Counted from the first letter of the stretch, positions 26,126-35,775 are shown. The stretch: 36,954 nt of DNA from Clostridiales bacterium (GCA_012512855.1 JAAZDK010000150.1:1-36954); one strand, 5' to 3'. A program made the numbers and translations. The notes: generated by a model from the sequence alone, not told the origin.

Positions 26126-26153
26126 AAAAGAGCCACATTTCTGTAGCTCTTTT
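26126..26153. terminator. Bidirectional terminator between convergent genes
   Basis: AAAAGAGC/GCTCTTTT (26126-26133 with 26146-26153), extended by ACA/TGT. It is flanked by A on one side and T on the other, so it can act for both the prsA-like and DUF1846 genes. Confidence 0.75.
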
Positions 26154-26240
26154 ACCTGAAAATATATGCCCAAATATCTCTTTGAGAATAAATCTGACGG
26201 TAAAATCATTTATATTTAAGCTTCTTACATAAGCTATTAA

Positions 26241-27743
26241 TTATATATAGTAGAGATTTTCCGAAGGATATACCGGATCGCAGGTAACATCAATACCCAG
26301 TTTTTTAAGTAGTTGCTCATCATTGCGGTTAAGCATTACCGTGCAATGGGCCTGCACTCCCTTAAGCAATGCCAGTTTTTCGTAGGCCAACTGGGCGGTA
26401 GGATTTGTTACCGCACATATGCTGAGGGCAATCAGGATCTCATTGGCATTGAGATAGGTTATCTTGCTCTTTAGGTCTTTTTCCTTAAGATCTCTTATTG
26501 TATTAAGAATCAGTGGAGACAGAAGGTAAATCTCATCACTGATACCGGCCAGATATTTAATGGCATTCAGTATGGCTGCGGAGACGCAATCCATGGTGGC
26601 TGAGCTGCGGCCGGTGATGATTTTACCATCCTCAAATTCAAAGGCTATTACAGGTATATTTTCATTATCATTGCTTTCCCTGAGCTTAGCCGCATATTCC
26701 CTCGCAGGAAGCACACATTTCCTGTCCTCCTGCTTTAAGCCTACCTCTTCCATGATAACCTTCATCCGGGTCATGGAATCCTCGTCCAGCTGACCCTTCT
26801 TATAGTCGCAGGCAGTTGCAAAATAACGTCTGATAATTTCCTGCTTGGCGGCTTCTGAAACCACTTCATCATCGATTATACCAAAGCCGGCTCTGTTAAC
26901 CCCCATATCGGTTGGTGACTGGTAAATGGATTCCTTGCCTGTAATCTTTTCTATAATGCGCTTAATTACCGGGAACATTTCAAGATCCCTGTTATAATTT
27001 ACGGCGATTTCATTGTAACGCTCAAAATGGAAATTATCTATCATGTTAACATCCTTGAGATCGACGGTAGCAGCCTCATAAGCAAGATTAACAGGGTGCT
27101 TTAGAGGTATATTCCAGATAGGAAAGGTCTCAAATTTTGAGTATCCTGCATTGCGTCCCAGTTTGTACTCATGGTAAAGCTGGTTCAGGCAGGTGGCAAG
27201 CTTTCCGCTGTTGGGGCCGGGAGCCGTCACAACAACGATTGGCTTTGTAGTGGTGATATAAGGATTAATTCCGTAACCGTTTTCACTGACAATCGTATCC
27301 ACATCGGCAGGATAACCGGGTATGGGAGCATGGGTATAGACCTTGATATTACGGCGCTTCAGCTTGTTAATAAAAATCTGGGTAGCTGCCTGCTTGCTGT
27401 AACGGGTTATTACGACACTGTTTACCTCCAGCCCGTAAAAACGGAAGTCGTCAATCAGGCGCATAACATCCATGTCATAGGTAATGCCGTAATCACCACG
27501 GATTTTATTGCGTTCTATATCACCTGCATATACACAGATAATAATCTCAATCTTGTCCTTTAGCTTCTGCAGCAGCTTGATTTTGGCATCCTCATCAAAG
27601 CCGGGCAGAACACGCTTTGCATGCTTGTCTCCGATCAGCTTGCCGCCAAATTCAAGATAGAGCTTGTCATAGTTATTAACACGCTCAAGAATATATTTAG
27701 ACTGCTCCTCCATGTACTTTTGTGGATCGAATCCTAATTTCAT
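26241..27743 (-). CDS. DUF1846 family protein
   Basis: 500 aa, the normal length for the family. DUF1846 proteins are widespread in Firmicutes, have a solved structure and have no settled function. The N-terminus [22 protein letters not shown] and the segment [18 protein letters not shown] are family hallmarks. [23 protein letters not shown] (about 164-186) resembles a P-loop phosphate-binding turn. [22 protein letters not shown] and [18 protein letters not shown] (about 376-397 and 430-447) fall in the C-terminal part. AGGAGG lies 9 nt before the ATG. It is monocistronic. Its leader carries the same palindromic element that precedes dnaD. A soluble cytoplasmic enzyme binding a nucleotide or phosphorylated ligand is plausible, but this is inference. 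Confidence 0.88.
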   Translation of the reverse strand: MKLGFDPQKYMEEQSKYILERVNNYDKLYLEFGGKLIGDKHAKRVLPGFDEDAKIKLLQKLKDKIEIIICVYAGDIERNKIRGDYGITYDMDVMRLIDDFRFYGLEVNSVVITRYSKQAATQIFINKLKRRNIKVYTHAPIPGYPADVDTIVSENGYGINPYITTTKPIVVVTAPGPNSGKLATCLNQLYHEYKLGRNAGYSKFETFPIWNIPLKHPVNLAYEAATVDLKDVNMIDNFHFERYNEIAVNYNRDLEMFPVIKRIIEKITGKESIYQSPTDMGVNRAGFGIIDDEVVSEAAKQEIIRRYFATACDYKKGQLDEDSMTRMKVIMEEVGLKQEDRKCVLPAREYAAKLRESNDNENIPVIAFEFEDGKIITGRSSATMDCVSAAILNAIKYLAGISDEIYLLSPLILNTIRDLKEKDLKSKITYLNANEILIALSICAVTNPTAQLAYEKLALLKGVQAHCTVMLNRNDEQLLKKLGIDVTCDPVYPSENLYYI

Positions 27744-27789
27744 CAGGGAAATCCTCCTCTTATGCGTTCATTAATATTATTTGTAATTT

Positions 27790-27837
27790 AATTTTATCTT
27801 ATAGGAAGCTTCGAAGGGATTTCCTTATAAGATAAAA
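27790..27837 (-). repeat. Palindromic element, copy B (upstream of DUF1846 gene)
   Basis: TTTTATCTTATA/TATAAGATAAAA (27792-27803 with 27826-27837) is a perfect 12-bp stem that continues through GGA/TCC with a one-base bulge. The outer plus-strand 18 bp (27790-27807) are identical to 14602-14619. It lies 47-94 nt upstream of the DUF1846 start. Confidence 0.65.
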
Positions 27838-28009
27838 ACTGCTATGTGTGAGGGTGTTTGAGTCCGACTTATATATGAAAAGCTCGAATACGCTGAAATA
27901 ATGCATTTGCTGCAAGAACAACCCTTGAATTTATACGCACATACAATATAATAATCCAATTTAATAAAAAGTCAAATACCTTTTCGCTATTTTTGAAGGC
28001 TGTATTTTA

Positions 28010-28158
28010 ATGGCAGCAGGCGGCCGCTTTGCCAGCCAAAAGGCCCTGCATGACAAAGCCTGCCCGCTTGGCTTTTGGCTTGACAGACCGGGATGTATGC
28101 CATATTACAGTCTAAGGTATCAGGCTATACATAGCAAAGGCTATAGACCTGCAGGGCC
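28010..28158. other. GC-rich self-complementary island, possible structured RNA
   Basis: Inverted pairs include GGCCCTGCA/TGCAGGGCC (28042-28050 with 28150-28158, perfect), AGCCAAAAG/CTTTTGGCT (near 28033 and 28072) and GCTTTG/CAAAGC (near 28026 and 28054). The GC content stands out from the AT-rich flanks. No known RNA class is recognised. Confidence 0.35.
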
Positions 28159-28385
28159 AAGTGATAATGAGTACTTAACTGGGAAAGAAATTTAAAGAAG
28201 AAAATTTTGATGAAAAGAGCGGTTGACCTTTACAGGTAACTTTAAGCAAACATATAAAATAGCTTTCATAATAAAGAAAGATATAATAAAATACTTCTAA
28301 AGGAAAAGGTATACGGCTATTAAGGGATAAGCCAGGCCTGATTCAATAAAAATGAATGGATATTTATAAGAAAGCAGGATTGAGT

Positions 28386-28976
28386 ATGTGTGGAAGATAT
28401 AATTTTACGGTGGAGCAAAGTGATGAGGTGCTTGAGATACTTGAGCAGCTTAATGCCAAGATACAGGGAAAGGCGGCTATAAAAACCGGCGAAATATTCC
28501 CGACAAATCTTGCTCCCATACTGGTCGAGGACAGGAAGGAGCTGTCTCCTGAAGCGGCAATATGGGGCTTTCCCAAATTCAATGATAAGGGAGTAATTAT
28601 TAATGCCAGGGCCGAGACCGCCCATGAGAAAAGAAGCTTCCGGGATTGTCTGCAAAACAGGCGCTGCATAGTGCCCTCCACAGGCTTTTATGAGTGGGAC
28701 AAAAGCAAACGCAAATTCCTGTTTCGTATGGAGGGGACGACTGTTTTGTATATGGCCGGATTATTTACCTTTCACAATGAAGAGCTGCGATATGTCATCC
28801 TGACTACGGCGGCAAATGAATCTATCAGGGATGTGCATGATCGTATGCCTCTTGTAATTCCTAAAAATGAGATAAGGGACTGGATTATGGACCGCCAGGC
28901 GGCGGCCGAGATGCTTTTGCGTACTCCCCCTATGCTGGTAAGGGAAGCAACAGATGGACAGTTAAGCCTGTTTTGA
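28386..28976 (+). CDS. SRAP (YedK/HMCES-type) abasic-site crosslinking protein
   Basis: 196 aa. SRAP proteins bind single-stranded abasic sites and form a thiazolidine DNA-protein crosslink through Cys2, which shields the site. ATG 28386 is chosen because it puts Cys at position 2 (MCGRYNF), needed once Met is removed, and because GCAGG lies 7 nt upstream; the ATG at 28356 would bury the active site. Other signature residues are present: NARAET (Asn and Arg, about 78-83), the active Glu in STGFYEWD (about 101-108) and His in DVHDRMPLVI (about 160). Length is normal. Annotation pipelines call this 'SOS response-associated peptidase'. It is monocistronic or the first of a loose plus-strand run. 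No LexA box was seen. Confidence 0.94.
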   Translation: MCGRYNFTVEQSDEVLEILEQLNAKIQGKAAIKTGEIFPTNLAPILVEDRKELSPEAAIWGFPKFNDKGVIINARAETAHEKRSFRDCLQNRRCIVPSTGFYEWDKSKRKFLFRMEGTTVLYMAGLFTFHNEELRYVILTTAANESIRDVHDRMPLVIPKNEIRDWIMDRQAAAEMLLRTPPMLVREATDGQLSLF

Positions 28977-29049
28977 AATTAACTAAAAAGCTCCTATTGA
29001 TATAATTTGTCGAAAAAAGTAAAATGGTCATATGAATGGGGAGTGGCAT

Positions 29050-29886
29050 ATGATCAGAAAAGCTTTTACTTTGTCCATAATCCTGCTTTATATAGGGACA
29101 GGCCTTGTGCGGCAGGTTGACAGCCTGCATGACAGGGAGGATGCAATTCGTTACGTCAGGGATAATCTCATGGCACGTAAGAATGAGTTTACTATAATTG
29201 TGGATAAGGATACCCTAAAGCAGCTGCTGGAGGATGATGATTTTTTGAATGCAGCTGCTTTAATTGACGATAAATTCACATCAGCTGATGCCGACTATCT
29301 GAAGGCAACTGTTATAAGCTGGACTGCCCGCTGGTCAATGCTTGGGAGCAACAGGGCAAGACTGCATTTTATGGCAGATTACAGAACAACAGCGGAGCAG
29401 GAGCTTCTTCTTGATGGCTATCTGGCTGATGTGCTTGCATCTCTCGATATCGGCGATGCCTCGGATTTTGATAAGATAAAGGCTATACATGACTATATTA
29501 TAAATGTAGCCGCTTATGATCAGTCACTGACCAGGTACAGCGCTTATGACCTTTTTGCGGAAAATAGTGCGGTATGTCTGGGCTATGCTGCGGCTGCCTA
29601 CAGGCTCTTTACCGATGCAGGAATCGAATGCAGAATTATTGCAGGTACTGCCGGAGAAGAGGAGCATGTGTGGAATATCGTAAAGCTGGAGGGCAAATGG
29701 TATAACATTGATCTGACCTGGGATGATCCGCTCACCGGCAGTGGAGAGGCTATTATTAGCTATGACTTTTTCCTTAAGAATGCCGAAGATTTTTCCTGTC
29801 ATACAAGAGCTGCCGAATACAGTACAGAGGAATTTTTGAAAAGCCACAGGCTTACGGAGACAAGCTATGTGACGGCTTTAAACTGA
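29050..29886 (+). CDS. Secreted transglutaminase-like protein
   Basis: 278 aa. A hydrophobic N-terminal segment (about residues 5-20, AFTLSIILLYIGTGL) suggests a signal peptide or anchor. The C-terminal half has a transglutaminase/cysteine-protease fold with a complete triad: Cys in NSAVCLGYA (about 178), His in EEEHVWNIV (about 202) and Asp in WYNIDLTWDDP (about 216). The N-terminal ~110 residues have no family I recognise. Bacterial members of this group usually act as proteases or peptide cyclases or ligases at the surface, not true crosslinkers. ATG 29050 is chosen, with GGGGAG 6 nt upstream; the in-frame ATG at 29032 lacks a site. It stands 73 bp after the SRAP gene, so they may share a transcript. 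Confidence 0.85.
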   Translation: MIRKAFTLSIILLYIGTGLVRQVDSLHDREDAIRYVRDNLMARKNEFTIIVDKDTLKQLLEDDDFLNAAALIDDKFTSADADYLKATVISWTARWSMLGSNRARLHFMADYRTTAEQELLLDGYLADVLASLDIGDASDFDKIKAIHDYIINVAAYDQSLTRYSAYDLFAENSAVCLGYAAAAYRLFTDAGIECRIIAGTAGEEEHVWNIVKLEGKWYNIDLTWDDPLTGSGEAIISYDFFLKNAEDFSCHTRAAEYSTEEFLKSHRLTETSYVTALN

Positions 29887-29957
29887 TGCTCCTGAGTTTA
29901 GGATGTCGTTAAGAAGGCAATGTATGGCATTTTATATAGAAGAAATTATATAATTAC

Positions 29958-29980
29958 ATGCCATCCAAGGGGCATTTTTC
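29958..29980 (+). terminator. Probable terminator after the transglutaminase-like gene
   Basis: ATGCC/GGCAT (29958-29962 with 29971-29975) is followed by TTTTC. The left arm can also pair with ATGGCAT near 29924, forming a competing upstream stem. Confidence 0.5.
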
Positions 29981-30098
29981 TAATAATTTGTCCCAATAAA
30001 TGAAAATAATAATCGATATCAATATTATTATTGATTTTTTTTACAGTTCAGTATAAAATCAGAACATAAATTCAATTTGTATTCGGGAGGACGCCGCC

Positions 30099-31883
30099 AT
30101 GAAGCTGAATAATTTAAAGGTAAAAACAAAAATACTGTTATTGGTTATGCTTCTTATGGCAGTCGCGGTTTTAACCGCTGTTGTGGCTGTCATTAACCAA
30201 AAAAGCTCCATGAAAAAGAGTTTGGAGTTGATGGAAGAAAGTATTCGCCAGGATTATGACTCTAATGTTAAAAATCTGGTTGAAGGTGTTATATCTATGC
30301 TCGATGCAGTTTATGACGGCTATGAGGAAGGCAGATATGACCTGGAGGAGGCCAAGCAGATTGCTGCAGACCTGGTAAGAAATATGAACTATGGACAGGA
30401 CGGCTATTTCTGGATTGATACCTATGAGGGTATAAATGTGGCCTACCTTGGAAGGGATGAAGAAGGGAAAAACCGTATGAACCAGGTGGATGTCAACGGC
30501 TTTCCGTTAATTAAGGCAATAATAGAAAATGGAAGAAAAGAAGGAGGCGGCTATACCGATTACTGGTTCCCGAAACCAAATGAAACAGAAGCGTCACCAA
30601 AAAGGAGCTACAGTCTTGCCTTTGAACCCTTTGAATGGGTAGTGGGTACAGGAAATTATACTGATTATATAGATAGTTATATTAGTACCATCAAGGAGCA
30701 GGAGCTGGCAAAGGTTAATAAAAATATAATCAGCTATGTTGTCATCTTTATAATTTCAATAATAATAGCCGGAGGAATATCCATATACATTTCCCATGAC
30801 CTGAATAAATCCTTTACAACTGTAAGTGATTATTTCAGAAGGCTGTCGACAGGGGATTTTACCGGTGAGCTGCCTGAGGCTTTCGTTGCCAGAAAGGATG
30901 ATTTTGGATTGCTGGCTGGAGAGCTAAACAGCATGAAAAGGGCTGTGGCAAAGCTGGTTTCCAGCGCAAAGAGATCAGCTGACAGTATAATTGATGCAGT
31001 GTATTATATCAATGATGATATGAAGCTGCTGAATGACAATATCATGGAGGTGGCGGCGGTAAGCCAGGAGCTGGCGGCGAATATGGAGGAAACGGCGGCA
31101 GCCGCCCAGGAGATGAGCGCGACCTCTGCTGAGATTGAATCTGCAACTAAAATGATAGCCGAAAGATCACAGGAGGCGGTTCGGCAGGTGGTTGGCATCA
31201 GCAGGCGGGCACAGGAGACAAAGCAGGATATATTTGAATTCCAGGAAAAGACAGATGCTATGCGGACCGATATTGAGAAGAAAATGTCACAGGCCCTGGA
31301 GGATGTACAGGTAATTTCGGATATCAATTTATTGACGGACACAATTCTGAGAATTACCTCACAGACCAATCTTCTGGCAATAAATGCTTCAATTGAGGCT
31401 GCCAGAGCAGGCGAAAGCGGAAAGAGCTTTGCGGTTGTTGCTGATGAAATAAGAGGTCTGGCGGAACAGTCAAGGGCTGCGGCTGCAAGCATACAGTTGG
31501 TTACAGGAAAAATTACCGGTGCGATGACCAATCTTGCAAACAGCTCCAGGGAGATTCTTGGCTTTGTCTCAAAGGACATAGCCGCAAGCTTTGAGCAACT
31601 GGTGAAGGTGGCCCAGGATTATCATGATGATGCAGCTTATATGGATGGTGTCATGAGCGATTTCAGTGCCACTGCCCAGCAACTGTTTGCCTCCATAGAA
31701 AGCATAATGTATGCTGTCAATGAGGTGGCGCAGGCTGCCAACCAGGGCGCAATGGGAACAGGTGATATCGCAGACAGAATTACCGAGATAACCGGCCTGT
31801 CAGAAAAGGTAACCAGGCAGGCGCAGGCCTCAAAGGATCATTCCGAGGTACTGGAACAGGAAATATCGAATTTTGTGGTGTAG
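30099..31883 (+). CDS. Methyl-accepting chemotaxis protein with sCache_2 sensor
   Basis: 594 aa. TM1 is about residues 11-32 and TM2 about 205-229. Between them lies a single Cache domain of the sCache_2 type, with its hallmark [17 protein letters not shown] and a later [17 protein letters not shown]. Such domains often bind small organic acids. A HAMP domain (about 230-283) leads to a long signalling coiled coil whose tip reads [31 protein letters not shown] (about 428-458), the CheA/CheW contact. There is no C-terminal CheR-docking pentapeptide. GGGAGG precedes the ATG by 9 nt. It is monocistronic, ends at a terminator and implies a motile host. The ligand is unknown. Confidence 0.95.
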   Translation: MKLNNLKVKTKILLLVMLLMAVAVLTAVVAVINQKSSMKKSLELMEESIRQDYDSNVKNLVEGVISMLDAVYDGYEEGRYDLEEAKQIAADLVRNMNYGQDGYFWIDTYEGINVAYLGRDEEGKNRMNQVDVNGFPLIKAIIENGRKEGGGYTDYWFPKPNETEASPKRSYSLAFEPFEWVVGTGNYTDYIDSYISTIKEQELAKVNKNIISYVVIFIISIIIAGGISIYISHDLNKSFTTVSDYFRRLSTGDFTGELPEAFVARKDDFGLLAGELNSMKRAVAKLVSSAKRSADSIIDAVYYINDDMKLLNDNIMEVAAVSQELAANMEETAAAAQEMSATSAEIESATKMIAERSQEAVRQVVGISRRAQETKQDIFEFQEKTDAMRTDIEKKMSQALEDVQVISDINLLTDTILRITSQTNLLAINASIEAARAGESGKSFAVVADEIRGLAEQSRAAAASIQLVTGKITGAMTNLANSSREILGFVSKDIAASFEQLVKVAQDYHDDAAYMDGVMSDFSATAQQLFASIESIMYAVNEVAQAANQGAMGTGDIADRITEITGLSEKVTRQAQASKDHSEVLEQEISNFVV

Positions 31884-31920
31884 AAGTTAATTTCATAAAT
31901 AATAGATTAAGTAATGTAAA

Positions 31921-31952
31921 GCCTCCGGAGCGTACACGGTCTGGAGACTTTA
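31921..31952 (+). terminator. Terminator after the chemoreceptor gene
   Basis: GCCTCCGGA/TCTGGAGAC (31921-31929 with 31940-31948; one mismatch, one wobble) is followed by TTTATAAT. Confidence 0.55.
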
Positions 31953-32117
31953 TAATGCATAAAATATATAAATGTAAATAGAAATAACATAAGATATACA
32001 TTGTATTGCAGATTATCTGATAAAATATCTTAAAAGCTGATTGCAGTTAATAAATCGAAAGTTTAGAATGGATTAATATTTGGCTTGTAGCGATAGAGTA
32101 AATATGGGGGTGTATTT

Positions 32118-32858
32118 ATGGAGATTACATATATCGGGCACAGTGGATTTATGATGGAATGGGATTCATGCTACTGGCTTTTTGATTATTATAAGGGCGA
32201 AATTCCTGAAATTAAGAAGGATAAAAAATTATTTGTGTTTGCCAGCCATAATCACAGGGATCATTTTAACCCGGCAATTTTTCAGCTATATGAAAGCCAT
32301 CCTGTTATAAGCTATATATTATCCTCTGATATAAAGCTGAAGAATAGGGAATATCCGGAGTTAGAGATTACAGAAGAAAAAATGGATGAAATAATGAATA
32401 AAATCATCTTTGTAAAACCTTCGACCAAATACGAGCTATACGATACGGAAGGCAGTCAGATTATTTTGCAAACACTTAAATCAACCGACTGCGGAGTGGC
32501 ATTTTTATTAAGCTACAACGGACAGATTACCTATCATGCAGGTGATCTTAACCTGTGGTTATGGGAAGGGGATTCAAAGCAGGAAAGCAACAATATGAGG
32601 GCTAATTTCCAGCGGGAAATGGAGAATCTTAAGGAGCTTGAGATAGATTTCGCTTTTGTTCCATTGGATCCGAGACAGGAAAACTTCTATGATCAGGGCA
32701 TGGAATACCTGCTGCATACAGCCAGGATTAAATATGTATTTCCAATGCACTTCTGGGGCAAGGCAGAGATTATTCAGCAATTTAAGCAATCCAGAACAAT
32801 AGATCCTTATACAACGATTATTGATATAAATAAGGAAGGGCAGAGCTGGACATTTTAA
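32118..32858 (+). CDS. Metallo-beta-lactamase-fold hydrolase (UlaG-like)
   Basis: 246 aa. The metal motif SHNHRDHF (HxHxDH, about residues 44-51), the later metal-ligand strand ITYHAGDLNLW (about 139-149) and MHFWG (about 213-217) show a metallo-beta-lactamase fold with two metal sites. The start MEITYIGHSGFMME matches the UlaG/YtnP-like group (TYIGHSGF). These enzymes hydrolyse lactones, phosphodiesters or other esters; no particular substrate can be inferred here. The protein is cytoplasmic, with no signal peptide. GGGGGTG lies about 7 nt before the ATG. It is followed 142 bp later by the glutaredoxin-like gene. A direct repeat AATTTCATGAGAT (32863-32875, 32884-32896) separates them. Confidence 0.88.
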   Translation: MEITYIGHSGFMMEWDSCYWLFDYYKGEIPEIKKDKKLFVFASHNHRDHFNPAIFQLYESHPVISYILSSDIKLKNREYPELEITEEKMDEIMNKIIFVKPSTKYELYDTEGSQIILQTLKSTDCGVAFLLSYNGQITYHAGDLNLWLWEGDSKQESNNMRANFQREMENLKELEIDFAFVPLDPRQENFYDQGMEYLLHTARIKYVFPMHFWGKAEIIQQFKQSRTIDPYTTIIDINKEGQSWTF

Positions 32859-33000
32859 AGTGAATTTCATGAGATTAAAAGGTAATTTCATGAGATGGTA
32901 GCTGCTAAAGATTGCAAGGCTTAATGCGATTGTAAAGCAGTTGGCTGAATTAAAAAAGGGTTTAATTAGGAATCACAATAAAAAAGAGAGGATGATAATT

Positions 33001-33318
33001 ATGAAGCTAATCATGTATGGCACAGACATTTGTCCGGATTGTGTGGAGGCAAAGGAGCAATTGAAGGATTATGCCGATATAGAGCTGGACTACAGAAATA
33101 TAAGCGAAAAAATATCAACTCTTAAGGAATTTCTGGCTTATCGAGATCATGATGCCTTGTTTCTTCCTGTTAAAGAAGCCGGAAAGGTAGGTATTCCCTT
33201 CTTTATTCTGGAGGACGGAAGAAAGACCTTCGAGCTGTCGGACTTTTTAACGGAGGAGAAGAAAAGCTCCGACAAGCAGGCAAATGCCTGTTCACTGGAT
33301 GGGAAGGGACAGTGCTAA
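33001..33318 (+). CDS. Glutaredoxin-like CxxC protein
   Basis: 105 aa. A thioredoxin-fold protein: first strand MKLIMYGTDICPDC with the redox pair Cys11-Cys14 (CPDC), a helix VEAKEQLKDY, second strand IELDYRNISE, the cis-Pro loop GKVGIPFFILEDG (about 63-75) and a C-terminal helix. This matches small glutaredoxin-related proteins of clostridia, which reduce disulfides or mixed thiols. The C-terminus ends in a further Cys pair region (ACSLDGKGQC) that might bind metal or act as a resolving thiol. ATG 33001 is chosen: AGAGAGG lies 9 nt before it, and the upstream in-frame ATGs at 32992 and 32941 lack a site. It is followed by a strong terminator. Confidence 0.85.
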   Translation: MKLIMYGTDICPDCVEAKEQLKDYADIELDYRNISEKISTLKEFLAYRDHDALFLPVKEAGKVGIPFFILEDGRKTFELSDFLTEEKKSSDKQANACSLDGKGQC

Positions 33319-33327
33319 AAATATAAT

Positions 33328-33361
33328 CGGTCGGACAGGCTTGTTTAGCCTTGTCCGACCG
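33328..33361. terminator. Bidirectional terminator
   Basis: CGGTCGGACAGGC pairs with GCCTTGTCCGACCG (33328-33340 with 33348-33361, one bulged T), loop TTGTTTA. It stands between the glutaredoxin-like gene and the convergent GH95-like gene, only 6 nt from the latter's stop. Confidence 0.75.
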
Positions 33362-33366
33362 GCAGG

Positions 33367-35775
33367 TCACAGCTCAATATAGATATCAGCTTTTTCGCCC
33401 TCGCTAAAGTGGTAGTCGATTTTTCCGTCACAGGGATAATATTCTTTTCCATTTACAAAGAATTTTGCCGCTCTGTTTCTTAACATAAACGTGATGGTCT
33501 GATCCCTGTTGGACGTTATGGATACCTTGATTTCCTTTTCGCTCCACTCCATGCTTTCCAACTTTGCAAAGGTATAGAGCCACACCCCGACAAGCCTGCC
33601 TTCTGCGAAATCATCGGGAAGCGCCGGCAAGAACTCCACAAATCCGGGCTCTGAGTAAATGCACATCTCAATCAGAAGAGCAGGCATTGCGCCCTGAAGA
33701 TCGGGGAATTGACCTCTGTAAGGGAAATGTGCCGTTGCAAGGTTTCTTCTTACAAAGCCGTGATTAATCAGCTGCGACATGTTCTGGATAAATTCTTCCT
33801 TATCCTTCAGTCTTAACGCACAGAAGGCCCTGTGAATGATTCCGTGTGCGGAATCGTCCTGCTGGGCGCGCTTTCTGTTAGAAATCTTTATTGCGCGTGC
33901 CAGCTCGGGCTCCCTATCCACAGATACGGCTCTTCCTGGCCATATATCGTAATGATGAGAAACATGTCGGTGATTATAGTTCTCCTCTATCGACTCCCAT
34001 GCCCACTCCTTAAGGCCGCCTTCCTCATCGGTAAGGTATACGGGAAGCTCCTCCAGCTGTCTTTTCCACTTTGGAATATTTTCTTCCTCTATACCGAGTA
34101 TTTTGCAGCCTTCAATGAGGTTTGTGAGCACCTCGCGGCATATTGCGATATCCATCACCGAGTTGATTCTGGTGGGATGAATGTCCTTGCAGGTAACTGT
34201 TGAGTAATCAGGATTAGGAGTGGGATCCTCAGGCGAGAACGAAGGAACAAATATGCTCTTTCCCTTCTCATCCTTAAGGCATGCGTAATCCTCAAAGAAC
34301 AGTGCAATTTCCTTAAGTGCCGGGATAATCCTATTCTCCAGAAAGTTCTTATCTCCTGTAACAAGATAGTATCCCCAGAATTCGTTATATATCCAGCCCA
34401 GACACCCTGTCCAGCAGTAATGCGGATAAGTCTTTGAAAAATGATAGAGCAGGCCCGAATCCGGGTCACAGTGAACACTTGCCAAAAGCCCTCTCGCATT
34501 AAAGAGAAGCCTGGCATTGGTTCTGAAGTCATCAAACTTGCTCTCATAGTACTTAAAGTAAACATCCATCTCGTCAAAGAGACCTGTATTGTTGCCTGCA
34601 CATACCTGGAGATTGGTATTGATGTTGTGCTGCCCCCACATGGGCGGAATATCGCCTGTATCAACAATCTGGTAGAACCTTCCCATGTCGTACAGCTTAT
34701 CCATCATCATTGGGTAAAGCTCCTTCTCGCTGTGACATTTCTCAAGGAGCTCCTCGCCCGAAAGTAAGCAGTCTTCCTTCTTGCCCAGAGTAATATATGA
34801 GCGGTTCATCTTCTCCCCGAGGATGGCCGCATTCCCCTGTAAAAGCCTGCCAAGCCTTTTGTCTGTCTTATCAAACTCGGACTCGAAGACCTTATATCCA
34901 TCAAAGTCGAAATTATCCTCTACCTTAATGACCTTCACGGTAATATACAGTCGGGTCGAATTCTTCGTTTCTATTTTCTCACAGCTGACGCATAGCTCTC
35001 CATCCTCACATGAGGCGTCGATAATGGCATAATACCCCTTGCTTGTCAGTTCGGGATTATATTGCCAGCTGAGGATAAGCCTGTTTTCCTTCACAGTCCA
35101 TCTGTGAGACGAACCGACCATGGTCGGAATACCAAACAGATTCGGTCCGCCGGGCAGTTTTATTTCGAGAGAGATATTAAGCTTGCCTCTGGGTGCGGTA
35201 AATTCAAAAGCAGAGAAATTGTCGGCAAACGATGCTGCTATCCTGCTTTCATAGCTTTCACCCGCTATCTCAAAGTGGTTCGTAATAAGCCCGGTCTCCA
35301 TATCGAGCCATCTTATATAATTATATACACTGTCCGTATCTAGTCCTTCTCTTGTGACATCAAAGCTGAAGGCCTTGTGCACTCTGGGTGAGCCGATGGG
35401 GTAGACAATTTTGCTGTCCATGTTCATGAGCTTATCGTAACCGGCCATGCGCTGTGCCCTGTCAATATACTCATCTGCCTTTTCGGGATTTCCCTCCAGG
35501 ACGCACCTGCGGATATCATCAATACATCCACGCAAATCGGGCGGATTAGGCGTTTTGCTCCAAAGAGGCTCATAAAGATGCTCCTCGGTTACAATAATCG
35601 TGTCCTTCTCTACTCCTCCGGCGCTCTCCAGCCAGTAGTGCCCGTTTCCCGTATAAAAATAGTCAGCCCTGTCAGTTGCAGGCGCAGTGGAAATAACGCT
35701 TCTATCGGAAATCATTTCTCTGCGCTTCGATATGTCCATATATGAGTATCTGCTCTTAATCCTTACTATTTCCAT
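33367..35775 (-). CDS. Divergent GH95-like glycoside hydrolase
   Basis: 802 aa with no signal peptide. It has the GH95 order of domains: an N-terminal beta domain, an (alpha/alpha)6 core and a short C-terminal beta domain. Aligned by eye with the GH95 enzyme at 17305, the acid Glu is kept (SFSPEDP, Glu516) and the late Asp is kept (FPDLQGA, Asp692). The two active-site Asn of HHNTN are replaced by Cys436 and Pro438 (VHCDP). The start MEIVRIKSRYSYM (ATG 35775) has GAAAGGG 8 nt upstream; an in-frame TTG at 35841 has no better site. The gene lies at the edge of an AT-rich accessory-looking region. It could be a glycosidase with a different mechanism or substrate, or a non-hydrolytic relative. 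The family is fairly sure, the activity is not. Confidence 0.78.
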   Translation of the reverse strand: MEIVRIKSRYSYMDISKRREMISDRSVISTAPATDRADYFYTGNGHYWLESAGGVEKDTIIVTEEHLYEPLWSKTPNPPDLRGCIDDIRRCVLEGNPEKADEYIDRAQRMAGYDKLMNMDSKIVYPIGSPRVHKAFSFDVTREGLDTDSVYNYIRWLDMETGLITNHFEIAGESYESRIAASFADNFSAFEFTAPRGKLNISLEIKLPGGPNLFGIPTMVGSSHRWTVKENRLILSWQYNPELTSKGYYAIIDASCEDGELCVSCEKIETKNSTRLYITVKVIKVEDNFDFDGYKVFESEFDKTDKRLGRLLQGNAAILGEKMNRSYITLGKKEDCLLSGEELLEKCHSEKELYPMMMDKLYDMGRFYQIVDTGDIPPMWGQHNINTNLQVCAGNNTGLFDEMDVYFKYYESKFDDFRTNARLLFNARGLLASVHCDPDSGLLYHFSKTYPHYCWTGCLGWIYNEFWGYYLVTGDKNFLENRIIPALKEIALFFEDYACLKDEKGKSIFVPSFSPEDPTPNPDYSTVTCKDIHPTRINSVMDIAICREVLTNLIEGCKILGIEEENIPKWKRQLEELPVYLTDEEGGLKEWAWESIEENYNHRHVSHHYDIWPGRAVSVDREPELARAIKISNRKRAQQDDSAHGIIHRAFCALRLKDKEEFIQNMSQLINHGFVRRNLATAHFPYRGQFPDLQGAMPALLIEMCIYSEPGFVEFLPALPDDFAEGRLVGVWLYTFAKLESMEWSEKEIKVSITSNRDQTITFMLRNRAAKFFVNGKEYYPCDGKIDYHFSEGEKADIYIEL

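Larger units (their letters stand above)
25886..26240. other. Intergenic region between convergent prsA-like and DUF1846 genes
   Basis: 355 bp with two strong hairpins (25997-26057 and 26126-26153), described separately. I see nothing else in it. Confidence 0.5.
27744..28385. other. Intergenic region upstream of DUF1846 and SRAP genes
   Basis: 642 bp. It contains palindromic element copy B (27790-27837) and a GC-rich, self-complementary island (28010-28158). The other stretches are AT-rich. A 61-codon frame at 28010-28195 overlaps the island but is not supported. Confidence 0.45.

Noticed and set aside
28010-28195. 61-codon open frame in the SRAP upstream region
   Set aside because: It overlaps the self-complementary GC-rich island, and its sequence has no family resemblance. 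The inverted repeats explain the open frame.
29990-30040. Sigma-28 (motility) promoter for the chemoreceptor
   Set aside because: TAAA and CGATAT occur, but the spacing is several bases too short and the GCCGATAA core is not matched.
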